Assembly: GCA_003695085.1 (NCBI GenBank)
Contig: RFIV01000160.1
Coordinates: forward strand, 1 to 5,512
Direction of reading: 5' to 3'
Length of the DNA stretch: 5,512 bases
DNA from: Gammaproteobacteria bacterium
Lineage (GTDB): Bacteria; Pseudomonadota; Gammaproteobacteria; Pseudomonadales; Oleiphilaceae
Made by a program: the position numbers and the translations under genes. Below, in pieces: positions 1 through 5,476 of this stretch; position 1 is the first letter of the stretch; the number at the start of each line of letters is the position of its first letter. The notes under the pieces were generated by a model. It had not been told where the DNA came from. It saw only the letters and a list, made by a program, of their open reading frames with translations, and did no database searches.

Positions 1-929
1 ACCTCGTTGATGGCCAGCCCCATGGCGACGCGCATGAAAAAGATCTGCGGCAGTTCAATCCGGGTACCGTGATCATGGATGCAGTAGCGGTCATAGAGGG
101 TCTGCAGGCCCAGATAGGTGAACCGGAAGTCCCGTTCGGGTTTGAGTGCCCGGCCCAGCGTGTCCAGATCAAAGCGCGTCAGCTCCGGATCCAGCAGCTC
201 CAGCTCCGCGCCCACCTGCAGGGTGCGCTTCAGGGTCTCGCCATACTGTTCCGCCAGCTGGGCCTGGGTCAGATGGATGGGCTCCTGCCAGAGGCGGGTC
301 AGCGCTTCGTGACGCAGCTTGTCCAGCAGCAGGCGGGCGGCCACATAGGTGTAATCCGGTTCCCGGTCGATGAGGTTACGGGCGCTGAGGATGATGGCAT
401 CGGCCAGATCCCGTTCGGTCATGCCGTCAAACAGGCTGCGCTCGATGCCATCCAGTACCGGTGTGGCGCTGACGCCTTCAAGTCCTTCCAGCGCCTCATC
501 CAGCATGGCGGCCAGGCGTTCACGGTCCAGCGGGCGCCGCTGACCGTCGCTGCCGGTGATGTGCAGGACCGGTTTCTCCGGCGCACCCTGCGCCCGGGCG
601 CTTTCACTGCGCTGGCGGGCATGGGCCTCCCGGTACAGGACGTAGGCCCGGGCCACGGCGTGCTCGCCACTGCGCATGAGCGCCAGTTCGACCTGGTCCT
701 GGATGTCCTCGATATGGATGCGCCCGCCGTCCGGCAGGCGACGCTTCAATGCCTGGGTAACCGCTTCGGTAGTCTTCAGCGACTGTGCCCGGACACGGCT
801 GGACACTTCGGCGCTGTCACCAAGGGTGGCGATAAAGGCCTTGCTGACGGCAATACGAATCTTTTCGGGGGTGAACGGGGCCAGATCGCCCGTACGCTTG
901 ATCACATGCCAGGTTGGCTGGGTGCTCAT
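1..929 (-). CDS. nrdA: Class I ribonucleoside-diphosphate reductase, alpha (large) subunit, N-terminal part
   Basis: Cytoplasmic enzyme reducing ribonucleoside diphosphates to deoxyribonucleotides together with the radical-bearing NrdB subunit. The frame is open from ATG at 929 to the window edge: 309 codons, with the 3' part outside. The start has AGGAG (939-935) five bases upstream. Residues 9-100 form an ATP-cone (VIKRTGDLAPFTPEKI; then IHIEDIQDQVELALMRSGEH, 71-90). Residues 121-210 form a second, diverged cone (SLFDGMTERDLADAIILSAR, ending in EPDYTYVAARLLLDKL). Residues 268-309 are the start of the catalytic region, with LGLQTLYDRY and ELPQIFFMRVAMGLA, typical of class I alpha subunits. 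The two-cone layout resembles the long NrdA of Pseudomonas. Catalytic cysteines lie beyond the window. The gene has a roughly 350-base leader with a cobalamin riboswitch, and NrdR-like sites at its promoter. A class II (NrdJ) identity is much less likely given these motifs and the B12-off logic of the riboswitch. Confidence 0.95.
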   Translation of the reverse strand, partial: MSTQPTWHVIKRTGDLAPFTPEKIRIAVSKAFIATLGDSAEVSSRVRAQSLKTTEAVTQALKRRLPDGGRIHIEDIQDQVELALMRSGEHAVARAYVLYREAHARQRSESARAQGAPEKPVLHITGSDGQRRPLDRERLAAMLDEALEGLEGVSATPVLDGIERSLFDGMTERDLADAIILSARNLIDREPDYTYVAARLLLDKLRHEALTRLWQEPIHLTQAQLAEQYGETLKRTLQVGAELELLDPELTRFDLDTLGRALKPERDFRFTYLGLQTLYDRYCIHDHGTRIELPQIFFMRVAMGLAINE

Positions 930-953
930 GCTTGCTCCTGCTGGTTTCGCGTG

Positions 954-1052
954 TCATTCACCTCGCGCGGCAGGGCAGGCAGGCACGGGCGGGCATGACA
1001 TCCCGGCGTGCAACGACTGTCCCGGCCCTGGATCGCGAGGGCGGTCATTCAT
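954..1052 (-). other. nrdA leader: candidate expression platform of the riboswitch
   Basis: This is the RNA between the riboswitch aptamer and the nrdA start. It contains a clear hairpin at 983-1011 (minus-strand RNA: GCACG and CGGG pair with CCCG and CGTGC around an 8-base loop, with a small internal bulge). A smaller GGCGC/GCGCC hairpin at 1053-1066 overlaps the last two bases of the aptamer's closing stem P1. No run of U follows either hairpin, so an ordinary intrinsic terminator is not visible. C-rich repeats CCTGC at 970-984 could pair with the GCAGG of the nrdA ribosome binding site (941-937), which would fit translational control. This pairing is inferred by eye and has not been folded. 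Confidence 0.35.
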
Positions 1053-1064
1053 GGCGCGTCTGCG

Positions 1065-1281
1065 CCGGTTCTGGCAGGTCTTCGGACTCGGGGGCGCGCC
1101 GCGTGCCGGCCAGGCAACTCGGCAACCTACGGTGACGGCTTCCCATCCCCTCGGGGACAGTGCCTGGATCAGGTCCTGATCCGTGTCACCTTCGTTCCCC
1201 CACACCGCTGCGCGTCAGTTCCGGATTCGCACCGGATTCCCTCTTCGCACAACCCAAGATGTGGGCGTGAACCAAAACCGG
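1065..1281 (-). ncRNA. Cobalamin (AdoCbl) riboswitch aptamer upstream of nrdA
   Basis: The minus strand carries the conserved parts of a cobalamin riboswitch in the right order. The closing stem P1 pairs CCGGTTTTGG (1281-1272) with CCAGAACCGG (1074-1065), with one G-U pair. A P3-like stem (CACGCCCA / TGGGTTGTG) precedes AGAGGGAA. The core GGTGCGAATCCGGAACTG follows, then GCGCAGCGGTG. GGCACTG lies at 1164-1158, then GGGAAGCCG, and finally the B12 box AGTCCGAAGACCTGCCA (1088-1072). A self-complementary hairpin at 1166-1182 is an internal stem. The aptamer is about 217 nucleotides, usual for this family. In known cases ligand binding shuts off downstream genes. Here the downstream gene is a B12-independent ribonucleotide reductase, a recognised target in genomes that also have the B12-dependent form. 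Identification is strong; the switching mechanism is not evident. Confidence 0.95.
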
Positions 1282-1282
1282 G

Positions 1283-1298
1283 ATACAAGATATGGGAT
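1283..1298 (-). promoter_or_regulatory. NrdR-box-like site, promoter-proximal
   Basis: The minus-strand 16-mer ATCCCATATCTTGTAT agrees with the NrdR consensus acaCwAtATaTwGtgt at about 11 of 16 positions, including the central AtAT and TwGt. NrdR is the ATP-cone repressor of ribonucleotide reductase genes and normally binds two tandem boxes. This box covers the proposed -10 element, as expected for repression. Confidence 0.5.
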
Positions 1299-1315
1299 TT
1301 TGGGACAATATACAA
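1287..1315 (-). promoter_or_regulatory. Candidate sigma-70 promoter of nrdA
   Basis: Reading the minus strand, TTGTAT (1315-1310) and TATCTT (1292-1287) are separated by 17 bases. They match 3 of 6 and 4 of 6 consensus positions. Transcription would begin near 1280, exactly where the first strand of the riboswitch P1 stem begins, so the position fits well although the hexamers are weak. Weak hexamers are expected if a repressor tunes the promoter. Confidence 0.4.
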
Positions 1316-1318
1316 GAT
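1303..1318 (-). promoter_or_regulatory. NrdR-box-like site, promoter-distal
   Basis: The minus-strand 16-mer ATCTTGTATATTGTCC agrees with the NrdR consensus at about 10 of 16 positions, best in the right half (TATATTGT). Its centre is 20 bp from the proximal box, close to two helical turns on the same face. It covers the proposed -35 element. Individually weak; the pairing and location give it weight. Confidence 0.45.
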
Positions 1319-1570
1319 TCGATGTGATCAGCGTTGTCAGAAATTTTCACAGAACCCGATTGCAGAGCCCCCCGCCCGCAAATGCCCTCGTAAAGGCATC
1401 AAAACCGCTTTTTATCGCGTGTGGCGCAATGATTCAGAGCTCTTCTCAAAAAGTAAGCGCTCACATGCGTCAAGCTTCTTTACGCTTTTTACCCCAAGCA
1501 CACCCTCTCCGATGATTTCCCACTCACATTTGAATCGTTAACACCATGAATCAGCTGGGCTATTTCCATC
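1319..1570. other. Intergenic segment without a recognisable gene
   Basis: The segment lies between the divergent nrdA and PEP-CTERM promoters and is visibly more AT-rich than the flanking genes. Open frames crossing it have no ribosome binding site and no recognisable protein character. The heptamer CTCACAT occurs at 1460-1466 and 1523-1529, and again downstream at 1601-1607. The first two lie about 70 and 135 bases before the proposed sigma-54 start, a usual distance for enhancer-binding proteins, but no clear dyad surrounds them. Only a short ATGCC/GGCAT hairpin (about 1382-1399) is otherwise visible. Confidence 0.4.
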
Positions 1571-1586
1571 CGGCTCAATAATTGCA
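1571..1586 (+). promoter_or_regulatory. Sigma-54 (RpoN) -24/-12 promoter of the PEP-CTERM gene
   Basis: CGGCTCAATAATTGCA matches the consensus TGGCACR-N4-TTGCW, with the invariant GG (1572-1573) and GC (1584-1585) spaced exactly ten bases apart. Mismatches are only the first base and one base of the -24 element. Transcription would start near 1597, giving a leader of about 75 bases. PEP-CTERM/exosortase systems often encode PrsR, a response regulator that activates sigma-54 promoters, which supports the call. Confidence 0.7.
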
Positions 1587-1660
1587 GACCTGTTCATACG
1601 CTCACATCACTGTACGCAGGGCGTTGAAGTCCCTAACAACCTCAAAGACGACAAATAAAC

Positions 1661-1664
1661 GGAG
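1661..1664 (+). promoter_or_regulatory. Ribosome binding site deciding the PEP-CTERM gene start
   Basis: GGAG lies one base before an in-frame ATG at 1666 but seven bases before the ATG at 1672. Only the latter spacing is workable, and it also begins the protein with a normal signal peptide (MKFISNSLK). The longer open frame from 1582 starts before the predicted transcript and is discarded. Confidence 0.75.
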
Positions 1665-1671
1665 CATGATC

Positions 1672-2550
1672 ATGAAATTCATTTCAAATTCGCTCAAGGC
1701 GGCCGTCGGTGCCGTCGCATTGTCCATGTCGGTAGGCGCGGGCGCAGTGGCCATCACTACCGATGTGATCACCGTTGTGGATGAATCCGGCTCCATGAGC
1801 GGTGAGCATGCCTGGCTCGGTGGCATGATTACCAGCCTGGACAGCGCCTTCAACACGGTTGCCGCCGGCGATCCGGTCAGCACCCAGTATGGCCTCGTAG
1901 GCTTTGGCGGGGCGGGCTCCCATTTGGCAGGCCACAAGCACAGCGTGGGGGGCGGTGACTTCGGTACTGCCGCCCAGTACAGTGCGGCAACCGGTAGCCT
2001 GAAACTGGACGGTAGCTTTGAGGACGGCTACTCGGGTATCCATACCGCTCTGAATGACTACACGCTGCGGCCTGCTGCCCGGACCAACATCATCCTCGTG
2101 ACCGATGAGGATCGTGACAATCTGGGCTCCAACAGCCACACCTACAAATCCATACTGAAAAACTTGAAAGCGGAAAAAGCGCTCTTGAACGCGGTGGTCA
2201 ATGCTCGCTTCCGCTGTGGTGACGGTTCTAGTGCACTGGGTATCACCAAAGGTGGAAAAGGATTCAAGGCTGACGGATCCGGTGGTTTTACACCCTGCAC
2301 AGGTGCTTCGGCCATAAGCGGTGACGGGTCGACCATTGCCGACTATGTGAACATGGCATTGGCTACCGGCGGTGCAGCGTGGGATCTTAACCAACTGCGC
2401 ACCGGCGGCTTGACAGCAGACTCGTTCACCGCAGCCTTTGTGGATGTGAAGGTTCAGGAAACCATTCGCCCGGTACCCGAGCCTGCCACCATGGCACTGC
2501 TGGGCCTTGGGCTGGCGGGCTTTGGTCTGCGTCGTAAGCTGAAGTCATAA
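1672..2550 (+). CDS. Exported vWA-domain protein with PEP-CTERM sorting signal
   Basis: A 292-residue secreted protein. Residues 1-27 are a signal peptide (basic start, hydrophobic core, AVA before the likely cleavage site). Residues 30 to about 250 resemble a von Willebrand factor A domain. The metal-ion-dependent adhesion site is visible as D37-E-S39-G-S41 in VITVVDESGSMSG, T125 in SGIHTAL, and D145 in IILVTDEDRD. Two cysteines fall in a glycine-rich stretch (about 210-240) and might form a disulfide. The end is a complete PEP-CTERM signal: VPEP (268-271), a hydrophobic helix, then RRKLKS. In known systems exosortase recognises this tail and the protein is released or attached at the cell surface, linked with exopolysaccharide and floc formation. 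The gene stands alone, with its own sigma-54 promoter and a terminator. Its ligand and exact role cannot be told, and no exosortase gene is in the window. Confidence 0.88.
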   Translation: MKFISNSLKAAVGAVALSMSVGAGAVAITTDVITVVDESGSMSGEHAWLGGMITSLDSAFNTVAAGDPVSTQYGLVGFGGAGSHLAGHKHSVGGGDFGTAAQYSAATGSLKLDGSFEDGYSGIHTALNDYTLRPAARTNIILVTDEDRDNLGSNSHTYKSILKNLKAEKALLNAVVNARFRCGDGSSALGITKGGKGFKADGSGGFTPCTGASAISGDGSTIADYVNMALATGGAAWDLNQLRTGGLTADSFTAAFVDVKVQETIRPVPEPATMALLGLGLAGFGLRRKLKS

Positions 2551-2558
2551 TCTGCCTT

Positions 2559-2585
2559 TCTCCCCGGTCATCCGTGCCGGGGAGA
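2559..2585 (+). terminator. Hairpin terminator after the PEP-CTERM gene
   Basis: A perfect 9-bp stem (TCTCCCCGG / CCGGGGAGA) with a 9-base loop begins eight bases after the stop codon. The following bases (TCCTTCCC) are only moderately T-rich, so termination efficiency is uncertain. The position at the end of the transcription unit supports the call. Confidence 0.65.
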
Positions 2586-2629
2586 TCCTTCCCAGCCCAG
2601 TCCTGTACACCGCTTTTCCTTAAACCTAC

Positions 2630-2659
2630 TTGTCATCCGCCGCTGATGCTGGCTATAGT
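2630..2659 (+). promoter_or_regulatory. Sigma-70 promoter of the OsmC-family gene
   Basis: TTGTCA (2630-2635) and TATAGT (2654-2659) each match five of six consensus bases, with an 18-base spacer. The start would fall near 2666, giving a short leader of about 23 bases that contains the ribosome binding site. Confidence 0.75.
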
Positions 2660-2675
2660 GCGCATGAATTCTGTC

Positions 2676-2681
2676 AGGGGG
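2676..2681 (+). promoter_or_regulatory. Ribosome binding site for the GTG start of the OsmC-family gene
   Basis: AGGGGG is seven bases before the GTG at 2689. No in-frame ATG occurs until codon 48, inside the conserved fold, so GTG is the real start. Confidence 0.8.
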
Positions 2682-2688
2682 TACAACC

Positions 2689-3135
2689 GTGTCCGAAAAA
2701 GTCAAAGTCATACTGGAACAGGTAGACGGTTACGAGTTCAGGGTCAAGTTTCCGGATACGCCCATTCCGGATCTGACCACGGACGAAGGCGCGCCGCTGG
2801 GCCAGTTCAAGGGGCCCTCTCCCGAGCGCATGCTGGCCACGGCAGCAGGCAACTGTCTGGCCGCCAGCCTGCTGTTTGCGAATCAGAAGTTCAAGAATCA
2901 GGCGTACCCCGTCAAAGCCGAGGTGGATGTCACCGTCGGGCGCAACGAGAGCAACCGTCTGCGCATTCAGAAGCTGGACGTGAAGCTGACGGTAGGCAAC
3001 CGGAAGGAAAACCTCAACCATCTCGACCGTATCCTGGAGCAGTTCGAGGATTTCTGCACGGTCACGGCCTCCATCCGCCAGGGCATTCAGGTGGATGTCA
3101 GCGTGTTTGACCGGGACGGCACCCAGCTCAAGTAA
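2689..3135 (+). CDS. OsmC/Ohr-family peroxiredoxin-like protein
   Basis: A 148-residue cytoplasmic protein of usual length for the OsmC family, small thiol peroxidases acting on organic hydroperoxides or peroxide-like stress. The two signature cysteines are present: C56 in GPSPERMLATAAGNCLAAS, and C123 in FEDFCTVTASIRQG after the long helix. The N-terminal half has the expected strand-rich start with GPSPE before the first helix. Subfamilies differ in function (OsmC, Ohr, YhfA-like and uncharacterised groups). This protein is not a clear Ohr, so no symbol is given, and peroxidase activity is inferred from the cysteine pair. It is a single-gene unit with its own promoter upstream and a terminator hairpin downstream, convergent with metE. 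It starts with GTG. Confidence 0.88.
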   Translation: MSEKVKVILEQVDGYEFRVKFPDTPIPDLTTDEGAPLGQFKGPSPERMLATAAGNCLAASLLFANQKFKNQAYPVKAEVDVTVGRNESNRLRIQKLDVKLTVGNRKENLNHLDRILEQFEDFCTVTASIRQGIQVDVSVFDRDGTQLK

Positions 3136-3152
3136 CCTGTCCCCCAACAGCA

Positions 3153-3186
3153 AGACAGGGCGGCCATCTGCATGGCCACCCTGTCT
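3153..3186. terminator. Bidirectional terminator between the OsmC gene and metE
   Basis: A long stem pairs AGACAGGG and GGCCAT with ATGGCC and CCCTGTCT around a CTGC loop, broken only by one C/A mismatch. It lies 17 bases after the OsmC-family stop and 9 bases after the metE stop on the other strand, so it can serve both convergent genes. T-tracts are poor on both sides, so stem strength must do most of the work. Confidence 0.75.
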
Positions 3187-3195
3187 CGCGGACGG

Positions 3196-5445
3196 TCAGT
3201 GCACGGCTTCGTCTGCTTTTCGGGCCGCCTTCGCACTCCGCGCCTCCCGCACCCGCCGCGCGGCCTCCACCATATGGTGCAGTGACGGTACCACTTCTTC
3301 CCAGTTCCGGGTCTTGAGCCCGCAGTCCGGGTTGATCCACAGCCGCTCGGCCGGAATGACTGTCAGCAGCCGCTCGATGAACGCCACCAACTGATCCGTG
3401 TCCGGTACCGCCGGACTGTGCACGTCCCAGACACCGGGCCCGATATCCGCCGGATAGGGATGGCGGGCCAGATGGCGCACCAGTTCGCCTTGCGCACGGG
3501 AGGTTTCCAGCGTGATCACATCCGCGTCCAGCGCCACGATGGCGTCGAGAATATCACCGAAGGTGGCATAGCACATGTGCGTATGAATCTGGGTGTCCGG
3601 GCCGGCAACCGCAGTGGCCAGCCGGAAGGCCCGGGTCGCCCAGCGCAGGTAATCCGCATGCTGGCTCTGGCGCAGCGGCAGCCCCTCGCGCAGTGCCGGT
3701 TCATCCACCTGAATGATCCGGGCGCCCGCGGCTTCAAGGTCGGCCACTTCCTCCCGCACACAACGCGCCAGCTGATAGGCCACCGCCTCGCGCGGGATAT
3801 CCTGGCGTACAAAGGACCAGTTGAGCAGGGTGACCGGCCCGGTGAGCATGCCCTTCACGGGGCGCGACGTCAGGGCCTGGGCACGGCGGAAGATCGCCAC
3901 TGTCATCGGCTGACGCCGTGACAGGTCACCCACAATGATGGGCGGCTTGACGCAGCGGCTGCCGTAGCTCTGCACCCAGCCATAGGTGGTGGTCACCATG
4001 CCGTCAATGAACTCCGCAAAGAATTCCACCATGTCCGTCCGCTCGGGTTCGCCATGCACCAGCACGTCGACGCCTGCCTCCTCCTGAATACGGATGCACT
4101 CCTGAAGATAGCGGTCGATGACCTGCTGATAACCCGCCTCATCCAGCTCGCCCTTGCGCCATTGCGCCCGGGCCCGGCGCAATTCGGCCGTTTGCGGAAA
4201 GGAACCGATGGTGGTGGTGGGCAACAGCGGCAGGCCCAGCGCCTGGCGCTGCCGCACGATGCGGCTTTCCCGAGACTCGGCCCGGGTCAGCTCCGTTTCA
4301 GCGGGTGGGCTGACCGTTTGTCCGCCAGCCGGTGCGGCCAGACCTTCGGGCGCATCGCGGAGCAACGCCCGGAGCGTGACGAGCTCATCGAGTTTCTGGC
4401 GCGCAAAGGCCAGCTTGGCACAGACGTCAGCAGCCAGCGCCTGTTCGGACGCGAGATCCCAGGGGACGTGCTGCAAACTGGTGGTGGTACCGATGAGCAA
4501 CCGGTCGCCCAGCCGCCGAGCCAGCGTGGCATACCGGGCCGTGAGGGTGTTCAGATCCCCGCGCCAGACTGCCCGCCCGGAGATCAGTCCAATCGACAGG
4601 GCTCGATGGGGCGGCAGCCGTTCCGCCAGGACTTCCGCGGCAGCGGGGTCCGCCAGTCCGTCCACATGCAGGGCCGCCACCGGCAGTGCCGCCAGGGTGG
4701 ACAGGGGCAACGTCGGCGCACCATAGCTGACCGCCAGCATCAGTTTCACGTCGTGACGCTGCAGGCCGTGATAGACCGCTTCGGCCTGACTGATCCACGT
4801 GACGGGCAGGTCCAGTGCAAACGCCGGCTCATCCAGCTGAATCCAGTCCGCACCCGCTTCGGCCAGTTCGGCCAATGCCTGACGGTAGCGCTCGATCAGC
4901 ACCGGCAAGTGATCAAGAGGTTCGGCCCCGGCACCGGCATCGCTCAACCAGAGGAACGTGAGCGGACCGGGGATCACCACCTTGACGGTGCGGCCAGACG
5001 CCCGGGCTTCGGCCAGTTCGGCCAGCAGGGGTGAGATATCCAGCGGGCGCACGGGGCCGCGTTCCAGCTCCGGAACCAGATAGTGATAGTTGGTGTCGAA
5101 CCACTTGCGCAGCCTGAGCGCAGGTGCCGCCGCGCCGTCCCAGCGCACGCCCCGTGCCATGAAGAACAGCTGGTCATCCCGGTTCAGGGAGTTATCGTGA
5201 TGGCGTGCGGGCACATAGCCCAGGCTCAGCCCCCAGTCGGCCAGCGGGTCATACCAGCTGAAATCGCCCACGGTGACCAAGTCCAGCCCGGCCGCCACCT
5301 GTGCGTCAATACGCTGGCGGATCAGATCCAGACGCGCCGTATCGAGCGCTTCCAAAGTCAGGTCGCCCTGCCAGTAGCCTTCCACGGTGCGCTTGTACTC
5401 ACGATTCGGCCCCAGTCTCGGGTAGCCCAGGCAATGTGTCAGCAT
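3196..5445 (-). CDS. metE: Cobalamin-independent methionine synthase (5-methyltetrahydropteroyltriglutamate--homocysteine methyltransferase)
   Basis: Cytoplasmic zinc enzyme that moves the methyl group of methyl-tetrahydropteroyl-triglutamate to homocysteine, the last step of methionine synthesis, without B12. The protein is complete at 749 residues (E. coli MetE has 753). The N-terminal barrel shows the family start (LGYPRLGPNREYKR), WFDTNYHYLVPE (115-126) and IQLDEPAF (202-209). The C-terminal catalytic barrel begins near 408 with PTTTIGSFPQT and has HGEPERTDMVEFF (464-476), VTLLNWSF (538-545) and IIQVDEP (577-583). The zinc ligands are H623 and C625 (HMC), E647 (LETSR) and C708 (NPDCGLKTR), with the same spacings as in E. 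coli. H676 in WDVHSP is also kept. The ATG at 5445 has AGGGG six bases upstream. The gene converges on the OsmC-family gene. A palindrome just upstream may be an operator. The promoter, or any leader riboswitch, lies beyond the window. Confidence 0.98.
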   Translation of the reverse strand: MLTHCLGYPRLGPNREYKRTVEGYWQGDLTLEALDTARLDLIRQRIDAQVAAGLDLVTVGDFSWYDPLADWGLSLGYVPARHHDNSLNRDDQLFFMARGVRWDGAAAPALRLRKWFDTNYHYLVPELERGPVRPLDISPLLAELAEARASGRTVKVVIPGPLTFLWLSDAGAGAEPLDHLPVLIERYRQALAELAEAGADWIQLDEPAFALDLPVTWISQAEAVYHGLQRHDVKLMLAVSYGAPTLPLSTLAALPVAALHVDGLADPAAAEVLAERLPPHRALSIGLISGRAVWRGDLNTLTARYATLARRLGDRLLIGTTTSLQHVPWDLASEQALAADVCAKLAFARQKLDELVTLRALLRDAPEGLAAPAGGQTVSPPAETELTRAESRESRIVRQRQALGLPLLPTTTIGSFPQTAELRRARAQWRKGELDEAGYQQVIDRYLQECIRIQEEAGVDVLVHGEPERTDMVEFFAEFIDGMVTTTYGWVQSYGSRCVKPPIIVGDLSRRQPMTVAIFRRAQALTSRPVKGMLTGPVTLLNWSFVRQDIPREAVAYQLARCVREEVADLEAAGARIIQVDEPALREGLPLRQSQHADYLRWATRAFRLATAVAGPDTQIHTHMCYATFGDILDAIVALDADVITLETSRAQGELVRHLARHPYPADIGPGVWDVHSPAVPDTDQLVAFIERLLTVIPAERLWINPDCGLKTRNWEEVVPSLHHMVEAARRVREARSAKAARKADEAVH

Positions 5446-5458
5446 CCTTCGCCCCTTT

Positions 5459-5476
5459 CATCGAATAATTTCGATG
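5459..5476. promoter_or_regulatory. Perfect palindrome upstream of metE, candidate operator
   Basis: CATCGAATAATTTCGATG has two perfect 7-bp arms around TAAT. It ends immediately before the metE ribosome binding site, about 13 bases from the start codon. A repressor bound here would block transcription or sit at the promoter; as RNA it would form a small hairpin beside the binding site. It does not fit the MetR site TGAA-N5-TTCA (the spacer is 4 and the outer base differs) nor the MetJ box. Its regulator is unknown; SahR/SamR-type methionine-cycle regulators are possible in principle. Confidence 0.45.

Noticed and set aside
69..998. Long open frame on the plus strand, 309 codons
   Set aside because: It lies antisense to nrdA, whose minus-strand frame has clear family motifs; the plus-strand product has no recognisable features and reflects high GC.
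954..1052. Possible 32-codon leader peptide before nrdA on the minus strand
   Set aside because: There is no ribosome binding site before its ATG, its composition is proline- and arginine-rich as expected for random GC-rich sequence, and it starts within a hairpin of the riboswitch region.
1321..1356. CRP-like half site TGTGA with a distant TCACA
   Set aside because: The two halves are too far apart for a CRP site (6-base spacer required).
1008..1541. Plus-strand frames across the riboswitch and intergenic region
   Set aside because: They run antisense to the riboswitch, lack ribosome binding sites and have no protein-like motifs.
2574..3110. Plus-strand frame of 178 codons overlapping the OsmC-family gene
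   Set aside because: It is an out-of-frame shadow; the OsmC frame has the signature cysteines, a promoter and a ribosome binding site.
4054..5034. Plus-strand frames opposite metE
   Set aside because: The minus-strand MetE is full length with all zinc ligands; the opposite frames are GC-driven shadows.
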